From Vibrio algarum (GTDB lineage Bacteria; Pseudomonadota; Gammaproteobacteria; Enterobacterales; Vibrionaceae): 64,000 nt of DNA. The notes below the pieces were generated by a model, which had not been told where the DNA came from, did not search any database, and saw nothing but the letters and a program-made list of their open reading frames with translations. The translations under genes and the position numbers were made by a program. Of this stretch, positions 28,230 to 36,856 are shown piece by piece; positions within the stretch are counted from its first letter, which is position 1, and each line of letters starts with the position of its first letter. The DNA lies in contig NZ_JAQLOI010000001.1 of NCBI RefSeq assembly GCF_028204155.1, forward strand, positions 62,001 to 126,000, given 5' to 3'.

Positions 28230-28880
28230 ATGCAACGTATATTTAAGTTATCACTACTATCAGCACTCGTTTTATCCGCCTCGACGCACGCGGAAGAAGC
28301 CTTTCGCCAACACGATGCGCACCAACATGGTCATGTAGAATTTAATATGGCTCAAGACGAAAACGAATTTTTGGTCGAAATTACCGCTCCTGGTTCCGAT
28401 ATCGTAGGCTTTGAACACGCACCAGAAAACGAACAACAGCATCAAATGATTGAAGAATCAGAGCAACTATTAAAACAAGCAGAACGCATCTTAGTTCTTC
28501 CCTCTAATGCAGAATGTAAGATAAAAAACATCAATGTTAGCAATACGTTTGAGACAGAAGAACACCATGATGGGCACGACGAGCATGATGAGCATGATGA
28601 GCATGATGAGCATGAACATGATGAATCCCATGACCATGACCATGACCATGACCATGACCATGAAAGCATGAGCACTGAACATGACCATGAAAAAAGTGGC
28701 CATGGGGAATTTACTGTAGAATATCATTATGATTGTGGCGATATCAGCAAGCTGCAGCAGATTGAAACAACTTGGTTTGTTCACTTTTCTAAAACAGAAA
28801 AAATTAGCGTTAATTTATTAACGGATAGCAGCCAAAAAGCACTAGAGTTGAACCCAAGCAACAACCTTATTCAGTTTTAG
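28230..28880 (+). CDS. zrgA: ZrgA-type zinc uptake protein (DUF2796), histidine-rich
   Basis: The 216-residue periplasmic protein has a signal peptide (MQRIFKLSLLSALVLSASTHA). The DUF2796 core begins RQHDAHQHGHVEFNMA and ends in EYHYDCGDI and VHFSKTEKISVNLLT. Residues 110-158 are an extreme His/Asp/Glu tract built from DEH triplets and HD pairs, suited to holding several zinc ions. The tract is encoded by tandem 9-base (28578-28613) and 6-base (28629-28658) repeats, so its length may vary between strains. V. cholerae ZrgA belongs to a Zur-regulated zinc system (zrgABCDE); that function is by family. Confidence 0.88.
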   Translation: MQRIFKLSLLSALVLSASTHAEEAFRQHDAHQHGHVEFNMAQDENEFLVEITAPGSDIVGFEHAPENEQQHQMIEESEQLLKQAERILVLPSNAECKIKNINVSNTFETEEHHDGHDEHDEHDEHDEHEHDESHDHDHDHDHDHESMSTEHDHEKSGHGEFTVEYHYDCGDISKLQQIETTWFVHFSKTEKISVNLLTDSSQKALELNPSNNLIQF

Positions 28881-28942
28881 CCTATAGGGGGCTACATGGT
28901 TCTTATAGTGTAGCTTCCTAAATCACTGCAATGGAACGAACA

Positions 28943-29659
28943 ATGAACCAACTAAACAACGTGGTTTCCTTATCGCAGATAAGTTATACCTGGGCAGAAG
29001 ATGCGATACCCACTTTACAGTTCGATCACTTAGAGATAAATCAAAGTGAGCACGTATTTATTAAAGGCCCAAGTGGAAGTGGTAAATCAACCCTGCTAGG
29101 TTTGCTGACAGGCATAATCACTCCACAGAGTGGTAAAGTTCAAATTCTAAATACCGATCTTGCCTCGTTAAAACAAAATCAGAGAGATAAGTTTAGAGCC
29201 GATCATATCGGATATATTTTTCAACAATTTAACCTGCTTCCTTACTTATCGATGGTTGAAAATGTCATCTTACCTTGTCATTTTTCAAACATGAGAAAAA
29301 AGAAAGTAGACGGTGAACTAAGGGAAACTGCAATCGAGTTACTCAAACGTTTACATTTAGATGAGAAGCTACTAAATAAACCTATTGTTGAATTAAGCAT
29401 CGGCCAACAACAGCGAGTAGCCGCCGCTAGAGCGCTCATTGGACGCCCGGAACTACTGATAGCCGATGAACCGACATCTTCATTAGACTTTGATAATAGA
29501 ACCTCCTTTATTGAGCTGCTTATGGAAGAAGCAGAACTGGCCAAGTCTACGCTTGTATTTGTCAGTCACGATCCAACACTTGAATCGATGTTCGACCGAA
29601 GCATTCAACTCAACGAACTCAATAAAAAAGCATTAACACACTCCAAGGAGAGCAAATGA
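28943..29659 (+). CDS. ABC transporter ATP-binding protein of the zinc-linked cluster (LolD/MacB type)
   Basis: The 238-residue ATPase has Walker A KGPSGSGKSTLLGLLTG, Q-loop YIFQQFNLLPYL, signature ELSIGQQQRVAAARAL, Walker B LLIADEPTSSLD and switch FVSHD. The signature serine-glycine core is SIGQQ, slightly off LSGGQ, as in many FtsE/LolD-like proteins. The start at 28943 is chosen over one four codons upstream because GGAA then lies six bases before the ATG. It overlaps the FtsX-type permease gene by four bases (ATGA), so the two surely work together. It probably corresponds to a zrg ABC component. Confidence 0.87.
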   Translation: MNQLNNVVSLSQISYTWAEDAIPTLQFDHLEINQSEHVFIKGPSGSGKSTLLGLLTGIITPQSGKVQILNTDLASLKQNQRDKFRADHIGYIFQQFNLLPYLSMVENVILPCHFSNMRKKKVDGELRETAIELLKRLHLDEKLLNKPIVELSIGQQQRVAAARALIGRPELLIADEPTSSLDFDNRTSFIELLMEEAELAKSTLVFVSHDPTLESMFDRSIQLNELNKKALTHSKESK

Positions 29660-30915
29660 AAACCACCGCTCACTTAGCTTGGAAGAGCCTTACCAATAGA
29701 AAGGCCACTGCGATACTTACCATATTAACCGTCGCTATTTCTGTCATTTTACTGATGGGTGTGGAACGAATTCGTACTCAAGCAAAAAGTAGTTTCGCCA
29801 ATACAATATCAAGTACAGACTTAATCGTAGGTGCTCGCTCTGGATCTGTGAACCTACTCCTTTATTCTGTTTTTCGTATCGGTAACGCTACCGCTAATAT
29901 CGATTGGAAAAGCTTTGAAGAGTTTAGCCAAGAACGCTCCGTTGAATGGGCAATTCCTATTTCTCTTGGAGATTCGCATAAAGGCTTTAGAGTCATGGGA
30001 ACCAATCAAGACTATTTCAGCTATTTTAGATATGGTAAAAAACAACCTCTAGAATTTAGCCAAGGAAAACCATTTGAATCATTGTTTGAAACCGTAATTG
30101 GTTCCGACGTTGCTAAAGAGCTAGGCTATAAGGTTGGCAGTGAGATAATCATCGCTCACGGGATTAGCGATGTGGCTTTTAGTCGACACGACAACATTCC
30201 ATTTAAGGTTGTCGGTATATTTGAACCCACTGGCACCCCAGTAGATAAAACCGTACATGTGTCATTGCAAGCAATAGAGGCCATTCACGTTGGTTGGGAA
30301 TCTGGGGCGAACTTAGGCAATAATCCTGATGCTGAGTCGTTAAAAGAGCGAGAATTTCATCCCAAACAAATAACCGCCTTTATGCTCGGATTGAAATCTA
30401 AAATTCACACATTTGCCTTACAACGGAAAATAAATACCTATAGAAAAGAACCTCTAAGTGCAATTTTACCCGGAATTGCGCTACATGAACTATGGGGCAT
30501 GATGTCTGTCGCTGAAAAAGCCTTAATGGCTGTATCTGGTTTTGTGGTCGTGGCAGGTCTGCTTGGCATGCTCAGTAGCTTACTGACTAGCTTACAAGAA
30601 CGACGTCGAGAAATGGCCATCTTAAGAGCAATGGGAGCACGGCCGAGACACATATTTATATTACTGATAAGTGAGGCTAGCGTATTAACCTTTGTTGGCA
30701 TCGTTACGGGTGTATTGGGTATGTATTTTCTGCTCGCCATTGCTCAACCAATCATTCAGCAACTTTATGGGGTCAATGTTGAGCTTTCAATGATCAGTGC
30801 ATACGAGTGGATGTTGCTAGGTCTTGTTCAACTTGCAGGTATCATTATCGGCTTTATTCCTGCATTTAGTGCTTATCGCCAGTCATTGGCAGATGGCATG
30901 ACAATACGAATATAA
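29656..30915 (+). CDS. FtsX/MacB-type ABC transporter permease of the zinc-linked cluster
   Basis: The 419-residue inner-membrane protein has an N-terminal transmembrane helix (about 17-37, ILTILTVAISVILLMGV). A periplasmic MacB-PCD-like domain (about 45-275) follows, containing IVGARSGSVNLLLYSVFRIGNA. Three C-terminal helices form the FtsX domain, including SLQERRREMAILRAMGARPRHIF. It is translationally coupled to the preceding ATPase. Such pairs move substrates between membrane and periplasm (for example LolCDE, MacB) and are not classic zinc importers, which makes the zinc role indirect or unexplained. Linkage to ZrgA supports it. Confidence 0.88.
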   Translation: MKTTAHLAWKSLTNRKATAILTILTVAISVILLMGVERIRTQAKSSFANTISSTDLIVGARSGSVNLLLYSVFRIGNATANIDWKSFEEFSQERSVEWAIPISLGDSHKGFRVMGTNQDYFSYFRYGKKQPLEFSQGKPFESLFETVIGSDVAKELGYKVGSEIIIAHGISDVAFSRHDNIPFKVVGIFEPTGTPVDKTVHVSLQAIEAIHVGWESGANLGNNPDAESLKEREFHPKQITAFMLGLKSKIHTFALQRKINTYRKEPLSAILPGIALHELWGMMSVAEKALMAVSGFVVVAGLLGMLSSLLTSLQERRREMAILRAMGARPRHIFILLISEASVLTFVGIVTGVLGMYFLLAIAQPIIQQLYGVNVELSMISAYEWMLLGLVQLAGIIIGFIPAFSAYRQSLADGMTIRI

Positions 30916-30931
30916 AAACTATGGATAAAAT

Positions 30932-31456
30932 ATGAAAAATTTAGCGTTAATTGTCAGTTTATTGAGTGTATTTCTAATACCACATCACGCCCTTGCTTCA
31001 AGTGAAAATAGCGCACTAAAACCATCAGATATATTGCAATTAGAATGGATAGATTTGATACCAGAAAATGAAAGAAATCTGGTGAATAGTGTAGGCATGC
31101 CATTGCAATTAGATCACGATATAGATACACCTGAACAATCTAAATTAGGAGGGGTTAGACAAGAGCTGAACGGAAGCATAGTAAAGATTCCAGGCTTTGT
31201 GATTCCACTTGAAGGGGATGAAAATAGGGTCACTGAATTCATGCTTGTTCCGTTCTTAGGTGCCTGTATTCATGTACCCCCACCCCCACCAAACCAATTA
31301 ATTTATGTGCGTTTTAAAGGCGGAGCTCCGGTACAAGAGCTTTGGGATGTCGTCTATATCGTAGGGGAACTAAAAACCGAAACCGTCAGTCATGAGTTAG
31401 CAGAAGTAGGTTATGTCATTGAAGGAATGGCCGTTGAAGTTTATGACGACCAATAA
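30932..31456 (+). CDS. DUF3299-family exported protein of the zinc-linked cluster
   Basis: The 174-residue protein has a signal peptide (MKNLALIVSLLSVFLIPHHALA). Its core reads LEWIDLIPENE, then KIPGFVIPLEGDENRVTEFMLVPFLGACIHVPPPPPNQLIYVRF, the hallmark of DUF3299. The Cys-x-His-x-Pro5 centre (ACIHVPPPPPNQ) is a candidate metal or haem site, but this is inference. It starts 16 bases after the permease, so it is in the same operon. It is probably the last gene of the zrg-like operon. Confidence 0.82.
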   Translation: MKNLALIVSLLSVFLIPHHALASSENSALKPSDILQLEWIDLIPENERNLVNSVGMPLQLDHDIDTPEQSKLGGVRQELNGSIVKIPGFVIPLEGDENRVTEFMLVPFLGACIHVPPPPPNQLIYVRFKGGAPVQELWDVVYIVGELKTETVSHELAEVGYVIEGMAVEVYDDQ

Positions 31457-31927
31457 TCCGAGAGATTAACAGGCTTAATTGGCTTATCTTTTAAAAACCT
31501 AACGCTGTGCTAAAGTAAAAAGTTAGATAGATAAGCCAATACAGCTACATATAGGAAAAAAAGTAGCGCTGCAGATAGCTGTCTTTTAAATTTATTATGG
31601 TCTGACTGTGCCATATTGCACCCCATGCAACTTAACAAATTTAACAAATTATTATCAAATAATATCAGATAACATTAAAAAAACGAATCAAAGAGTAAGT
31701 ATCTATCGGGATAACCATTCAAAAACCTGACAAATGACAAACTTATCCTTAATAAATTATTAGTTTTGAATGTTTCAACAGCAGATCCAATACCAATAAC
31801 TCACCAATTTAACCTTCTTCACTCAAATTATCGGTAATCGATGCTCAAGCATTGAACCAAATCAGTAGCATCTTATGCAATAACACGCTACATTTTTACC
31901 GACTATATTGAGATAGGATTTCGTGGC
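31457..31927. other. Intergenic region after the zinc cluster
   Basis: These 471 bases are AT-rich and carry only one small candidate gene on the minus strand (listed separately). I see no clear terminator hairpin for the zinc operon. The final 200 bases presumably hold the promoter of the TIGR03899-type gene; no strong sigma-70 pair stands out. Confidence 0.4.
31510..31614 (-). CDS. Possible 34-residue single-pass membrane peptide
   Basis: A short frame begins with ATG at 31614, preceded by GGGGTGCAAT, a weak ribosome-binding site. It encodes a basic, polar start (MAQSDHNKFKRQ) followed by a hydrophobic helix (LSAALLFFLYVAVLAYLSNFLL), then TAG. The positive-inside then membrane pattern is typical of real bacterial micropeptides, and the region is otherwise empty. 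I do not recognise the family. It could also be chance in AT-rich DNA. Confidence 0.35.
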   Translation of the reverse strand: MAQSDHNKFKRQLSAALLFFLYVAVLAYLSNFLL

Positions 31928-32830
31928 ATGGCAGAACAAAGAGCACCCATTACTATAGAACAAAGTGAGTCGAGTAGTAGTAATAGCCACTCAAAAAAGA
32001 AATCTGGCTATATTAAAGACAGTGCGAGCCGAGTAGCGAGCATAGCTGAGACCTATGGGCTAGGTGAGCTAATACATTCTAGTCCAACACGTAAATCCGT
32101 CTTAGAAAGGGCGTTAGCTAGAGATAAGCAACAGCGAGAACAAAGACAAAAAAACTTGGAGAAAATCATCAAGTTTTCCCATTCATTTTGCAATGATGAA
32201 ACCGCAGGTGATCCAGACCAAGATTGGCTTAATCGATTTTTTGATATGGCTCAGGACATCCATAATAGCTCAATGCAAAGACTCTGGGCTCAGATTCTAA
32301 AACTTGAAGTGACTAACCCAGGCTCTACGTCAGTGAAAGCCCTACAAATATTAAAAGATATGACCCCAAAAGAAGCTCAATATTTACAAAAAGCCGCTTC
32401 ATTAGCATGCAGTTTTGGTGGTGAACATTCTAAGAAATTATTAATTGGCTTTCGTACCCAAAGTGGCCTATTTAGCTTTACCAAAAGAGATATAGAAGAA
32501 ACTATCAACTTAGGTAGTTACCAGCTCCCTTATTCTAGCATTCTACTCTTGATTGAATTGGGATTGGTTATTGGGACTGAATTAGAATCTGGTGAAATAG
32601 AATTTGATCCTGCACTTATGATTGATTATCAAGGAAAAAAGATCTCATTACAGCCAATGAGCAAAGGCTCTCGCTTGCTTTATTACCGCTTAAGCCCAGT
32701 AGGAAATGAGTTATGTAAACTTCTAGGCAATAAACCAAACATGAAATATTTTGATCGTGTTGTTGGTTTATTGAGCCAGAAGTTTACCGTTCAAACCGAA
32801 GTGAAAGGAACGATTGATCAAGTTGTTTAA
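31928..32830 (+). CDS. TIGR03899-type conserved protein of unknown function
   Basis: The 300-residue cytoplasmic protein has a Ser-rich, low-complexity N-terminus (residues 10-30). A basic, Gln/Arg-rich helix follows (LERALARDKQQREQRQKNLEKI, about 60-80). A conserved core reads DPDQDWLNRFFDMAQDIH, MQRLWAQILKLEV, NPGSTSVKALQILKDMTPKEAQYL. This core resembles DUF2806/TIGR03899 proteins that share a fold with several Abi-like families. The second half may be a winged-helix-like module (TKRDIEETINLGSYQLPYSSILLLIELGLV). Function is unknown. It stands alone, convergent with cysC. Confidence 0.7.
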   Translation: MAEQRAPITIEQSESSSSNSHSKKKSGYIKDSASRVASIAETYGLGELIHSSPTRKSVLERALARDKQQREQRQKNLEKIIKFSHSFCNDETAGDPDQDWLNRFFDMAQDIHNSSMQRLWAQILKLEVTNPGSTSVKALQILKDMTPKEAQYLQKAASLACSFGGEHSKKLLIGFRTQSGLFSFTKRDIEETINLGSYQLPYSSILLLIELGLVIGTELESGEIEFDPALMIDYQGKKISLQPMSKGSRLLYYRLSPVGNELCKLLGNKPNMKYFDRVVGLLSQKFTVQTEVKGTIDQVV

Positions 32831-32846
32831 ACGAAAACATACGAAA

Positions 32847-33470
32847 TCAAGAAGTGATGACCCCTCTTTGCCGCAATGCGGTTAAACAGATGTCGACTAA
32901 AACACTTACCTCATTGTCGCCTGCTGGTAAGTTAATTTCTGGCTGTAGCGGTTGTTCGTAATCGGAATCAATCCCAGTAAAATTTTTAATTTCGCCAGCT
33001 CTCGCCTTTTTATATAACCCCTTAGGATCTCTTTGTTCACATACCTCAATTGGCGTATTAACAAACACTTCCAAGAAATCACTTTCGGGTAACAGCTCTC
33101 TCACCATCTTGCGCTCTTCTCTATATGGGGAGATGAAAGCTGATAAAACGATTAATCCAGCATCCGCCATAAGCTTGCAAAGTTCACCTACCCGGCGAAT
33201 ATTTTCTTTTCTATCTTGCTCGGAGAAACTTAAATCTTTGCACAAACCATGACGAACATTGTCACCATCAAGTAGATAAGTATGAAAACCCAACTCTGTT
33301 AGTACATTCTCCAACGCGCCTGCAACTGTCGATTTTCCAGAACCAGATAGCCCAGTAAACCAGAGCACAACCGGCTTCTGTTTCTTAAGCTTAGAGCGAG
33401 TCTCTTTATTCACAGTATGTTGGTGCCATACAATATTATTCTCTTGAGTCGACATGCTTTTTTCTGCCAT
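32847..33470 (-). CDS. cysC: Adenylylsulfate kinase CysC
   Basis: The 207-residue kinase phosphorylates APS to PAPS in assimilatory sulfate reduction. The P-loop GLSGSGKSTVAG is at residues 40-51; DGDNVRHGLCKDLSFSEQDRKENIRR and FISPYREERKMVRELLP are the conserved APS-kinase blocks. The ATG at 33470 has AAGGAG about ten bases upstream; an internal ATG five codons on is possible. It closes the cysD-cysN-SLC13-cysC group, 19 bases after the permease. Confidence 0.96.
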   Translation of the reverse strand: MAEKSMSTQENNIVWHQHTVNKETRSKLKKQKPVVLWFTGLSGSGKSTVAGALENVLTELGFHTYLLDGDNVRHGLCKDLSFSEQDRKENIRRVGELCKLMADAGLIVLSAFISPYREERKMVRELLPESDFLEVFVNTPIEVCEQRDPKGLYKKARAGEIKNFTGIDSDYEQPLQPEINLPAGDNEVSVLVDICLTALRQRGVITS

Positions 33471-33489
33471 GCGAAAATAACTCCTTAAA

Positions 33490-35213
33490 TTAAAATGGGA
33501 AAAAATGGGGAATTAACGTTAATACTAAAACCGAGTAAACCACGGAGATAGGAATACCAACTCGTATGTAATCACGAATGCGGTAGTTACCAACGCTATA
33601 CACTAATAAATTGGTTTGATAACCATAAGGAGAGACAAAACTCGCACTGGCTCCAAACAATACCGCCATTATAAAAGGCATCGGATCAACGCCATAACCG
33701 AGTGCTATGCTATAACCCAATGGAAAGGATAGCGCTGCGGCCGCGTTATTAGTAATAAGTTCAGTAAGGAGAAGCGTAACAAAGTAAGTTGCAACTAGAG
33801 CCCCAAAAACCCCCCAACCATTAAGTGCCTGAATAAAAAAATCGCCCATCCTAGTTGATAATCCAGATGACAACATCAATTCTGCAATAGTCAAAGCTGA
33901 ACCAACGATAACGACAATATCCATCGGAAAGCGTCGACGCAATTCGATTACACTCACAATACCTAGCAATAACAACCCAAATAAATAAACGGCCAATCCT
34001 TTAATCATTGGCACAATATCTAGCAGGGCTAAACCAATGACAAAAGCAAAACCAATCAACACAATGTTGGATTTACTTAAATCAAGTTTAGCGCTTGAAT
34101 CGAGATCATTAACCAATAAAAACTCTCGATTATGACGGCGTACTTCATGTTCAAACCGTTTCCCAGGGACGATGATAAGCGTATCACCTGCCGCTAGTTT
34201 AATTTTGCCTAAACCTCCTTCCAATCTCTCATGACCTCTTCTAACAGCAACAACCACCGCATCAAAACGGTCTCTAAACTGGCTTGAGATAAGCGTTTTA
34301 TTACATAGAGAGGCTGAAGAGCTAACAACAACTTCAAGTAGGTTTTGACCGTTCAGGTGGTGCTGCCCAAATAGGGTGATACCTTTGATTTCTTGCAATG
34401 TAGCAACACTTTCGACGTCTCCGCAAAACATCAACCTATCTCGAGCCTGCAATACGAAATCCGGCGTTATCGAAGTAATAACGTGTCCATCTCGAATTAC
34501 CTCAGCCAAAAAAGCTTACGAAGTGCCCTTAACCCGTTTTCAGAAATCGTTCGGCCAACTAAAGGAGATCCAGCTTCTACTCTAGCTTCAAGGAAATAAG
34601 GCAGGTCGTCTTGATTTTGAATGTCATTGTTTGGGAGTAAATAGCTAAGAGGGACAAGAATAACTAGTCCACCAAAGAGTACCGCTAATCCAATCATCGT
34701 TGGCTCAAAAAAACCGAGACTTGGTAAACCCACATTTTCAACAAAACTGTTAATTATTAGATTGGTCGAAGTACCTATTAACGTTAACGTCCCTCCAAGA
34801 ATAGCAGTATAAGAGAGAGGGATTAATAGCTTAGATGGTGGATGCTGTGGGTTACGCTTAATGGCTCCAATTAAAGCCACCACGACAGCTGTATTATTTG
34901 TGAATGACGAAAGTATCGCTGTAGAAAGACCTAACTTTGCAACAACGATGCCCAATTTACCTTCAGAAATATGATAACTCACCCAACTAATCAAGCGAGT
35001 TTTTTCAAGAGCACAAGAAACAAGGACAAGTAAAACCAAAGTTAGTAACGAAGAATTAGTGAAATTATTCGCAATACTTTCTAACTCTATCCTGCCCGTA
35101 ATAAAGGCGATAAATGCTGCCCCAGAAAAAATAAAACTGGGCTTGATCTTAGTCCATAGCAAACATGCGACAACGCCGACTAATAAAGCAAAAATAAAGC
35201 CTTGTTCCCACAT
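33490..35213 (-). pseudogene. SLC13-family permease with TrkA-C (RCK_C) domains, frameshifted as sequenced
   Basis: This inner-membrane transporter is probably a sulfate or other anion importer. The N-terminal part (34497-35213) has helices including FTNNTAVVVALIGAIKRN, a hallmark DASS/SLC13 motif, and LIGTSTNLIINSFV. The middle contains two RCK_C-like regulatory stretches. The C-terminal part (33490-34509) has the mirrored motif TNNAAAALSFPLGYSIA. The frame breaks at A6, 34508-34513 (T6 on the coding strand). One extra T gives FLAEVIRDGHVI and a 574-residue protein, the usual size. It lies between cysN and cysC, so a sulfate role is likely. Probably intact in reality. Confidence 0.87.
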
Positions 35214-35287
35214 AATCTATCCTTGAAATAGAAAAATTAATTCTATGAACTAACGTTAAATTACCGCTAATACCTTATGTAACAAAT

Positions 35288-35397
35288 CGTCATCCCTACG
35301 AAAGTAAATGCCGTTCGTCTAGTACCCAACCCACCCGCCATTCCCTTGAAAACGGGAATCTGAGTGGATTGAGATCTCCACTTTCGTGGAGATGACG
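35288..35397. repeat. MITE/REP-like palindromic element, 110 bp
   Basis: The ends are inverted repeats: CGTCATCCCTACGAAAGT (35288-35305) and the complement of CGTCATCTCCACGAAAGT (to 35397), identical at 16 of 18 positions. Inside is a second hairpin, ATTCCC-TTGAAAA-CGGGAAT (35339-35358). The 217-base gap between the SLC13 gene and cysN is otherwise empty. Such elements are dispersed non-coding repeats in many proteobacteria. Small ORFs overlapping it are artefacts. Confidence 0.65.
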
Positions 35398-35430
35398 TAG
35401 TTTCTCGTGGGACGATAAGCTTTGATCTCC

Positions 35431-36846
35431 CTAAATTTTCGCATCCCAAGATGGGAAATATTTAAGAATGAGCGCTTTAAGCTCTTGCTCAAACGCATTG
35501 ATATCTCCAGCATTAGAAGACTCGTTTTTCTGATCCAAACGCTCTCGAACAAGACCAGCACCAACCGTAACATTGGTCAATCTATCGATAATGATAAAAC
35601 CACCAGTATCCGGGCTATCAATGTACTTATCGATTGCAATGGTTTCAGTAAGTGACCACTCACATTGCGCTATTCCGTTTAAGGGAATAGATGTCGTATC
35701 AAAACGAGAGAGATTATTTACATCATATTGATGGCGAATAACGTCAACTTGACCTAGCGTTTTTTTGCCTGCAATTTTTATATCGTATTGACGGCCTAAT
35801 TTAAGCGGCTCTTCGGTCATCCAAACGATATCAGCTAATACATGATTAGATGACTCGATTGCAGCCCCATCTGATACAAGTAAGTCACCACGGCTAATAT
35901 CTATTTCGTCTTCTAACGTAAGCGTAATAGCTTGACCGGCGTAGGCTGTATCTAAGTCACCATCGAACGTGACAATTCGGGATACTTTAGACACCTTACC
36001 TGAAGGCAGTGCCTTTATTTCATCACCAACAGAAATAGATCCCGAAGCCAACGTTCCTGCAAAGCCTCTAAAGTCAAGGTTAGGGCGATTCACGTACTGA
36101 ACAGGAAAACGAAATTCCGCACTGCCTGTTTGCAGGGAGAGATCCACATTTTCTAACAGTGAAAGAAGAGATTCCCCTTTATACCAAGACATTTCATCGC
36201 TGATATCTACAACGTTGTCTCCTTCAAGGGCAGATAGCGGCAATATCTTAATATTCACGTCACTTTTTAATTTTTCAGAAAACGCCAAATATTCTGCCTT
36301 TATCTCTTCAAATCTTTGCTCTGAATACTCAACGAGATCCATCTTATTGACCGCTACTATGAAATGTTTAATTCCTAGCAAGCTGGCAATAAAGGAATGT
36401 CGACGGGTTTGGTCCAGAACACCTTTACGTGCATCGACCAAAATAACGGCAACATCACATGTAGACGCACCAGTAGCCATATTGCGCGTGTACTGCTCAT
36501 GTCCAGGTGTATCTGCAATTATAAATTTACGTTTTTGGGTAGAGAAATAACGATACGCTACATCTATCGTTATCCCTTGCTCTCTCTCCGCTTGAAGCCC
36601 GTCAACTAGTAGGGCTAGGTCAGGCCTTTCACCTGTAGTGCCAACACGTTGGCTATCCGAATGGACGGCAGCTAACTGATCTTCATATATCTGTTTTGAA
36701 TCATGGAGCAAACGTCCAATCAAAGTGCTTTTTCCATCGTCCACAGAACCACAGGTTAAGAAACGTAGTAAGGACTTGTGTTGATGTTCGTTCAGGTATC
36801 CTTCGATACCTAGCTCTGATAGTTGAGCTTCTACTGCGCTGTTCAT
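35431..36846 (-). CDS. cysN: Sulfate adenylyltransferase subunit 1 (GTPase) CysN
   Basis: The 471-residue GTPase couples GTP hydrolysis to APS synthesis by CysD. G-motifs are GSVDDGKS (residues 33-40), the DTPGHEQY switch and NKMDL; the elongation-factor-like beta-barrels follow. The start at 36846 (MNSAVEAQLSELGIEGYLNEHQHKS) is chosen because AAGGAAAGG precedes it and it matches the E. coli length (475); an upstream frame extension overlaps cysD. It begins 10 bases after cysD, and the palindromic element lies beyond its stop. Confidence 0.96.
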   Translation of the reverse strand: MNSAVEAQLSELGIEGYLNEHQHKSLLRFLTCGSVDDGKSTLIGRLLHDSKQIYEDQLAAVHSDSQRVGTTGERPDLALLVDGLQAEREQGITIDVAYRYFSTQKRKFIIADTPGHEQYTRNMATGASTCDVAVILVDARKGVLDQTRRHSFIASLLGIKHFIVAVNKMDLVEYSEQRFEEIKAEYLAFSEKLKSDVNIKILPLSALEGDNVVDISDEMSWYKGESLLSLLENVDLSLQTGSAEFRFPVQYVNRPNLDFRGFAGTLASGSISVGDEIKALPSGKVSKVSRIVTFDGDLDTAYAGQAITLTLEDEIDISRGDLLVSDGAAIESSNHVLADIVWMTEEPLKLGRQYDIKIAGKKTLGQVDVIRHQYDVNNLSRFDTTSIPLNGIAQCEWSLTETIAIDKYIDSPDTGGFIIIDRLTNVTVGAGLVRERLDQKNESSNAGDINAFEQELKALILKYFPSWDAKI

Positions 36847-36856
36847 ATGCCTTTCC

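Noticed and set aside
28442..28784. Minus-strand frames rich in Ser/Cys/Trp or Met/Val opposite zrgA
   Set aside because: They mirror the His/Asp codon repeats of the real gene on the other strand and have no independent support.
35267..35573. Two short minus-strand frames near 35.3-35.6 kb
   Set aside because: They run through the palindromic repeat and the end of cysN, with no ribosome-binding site or recognisable sequence.
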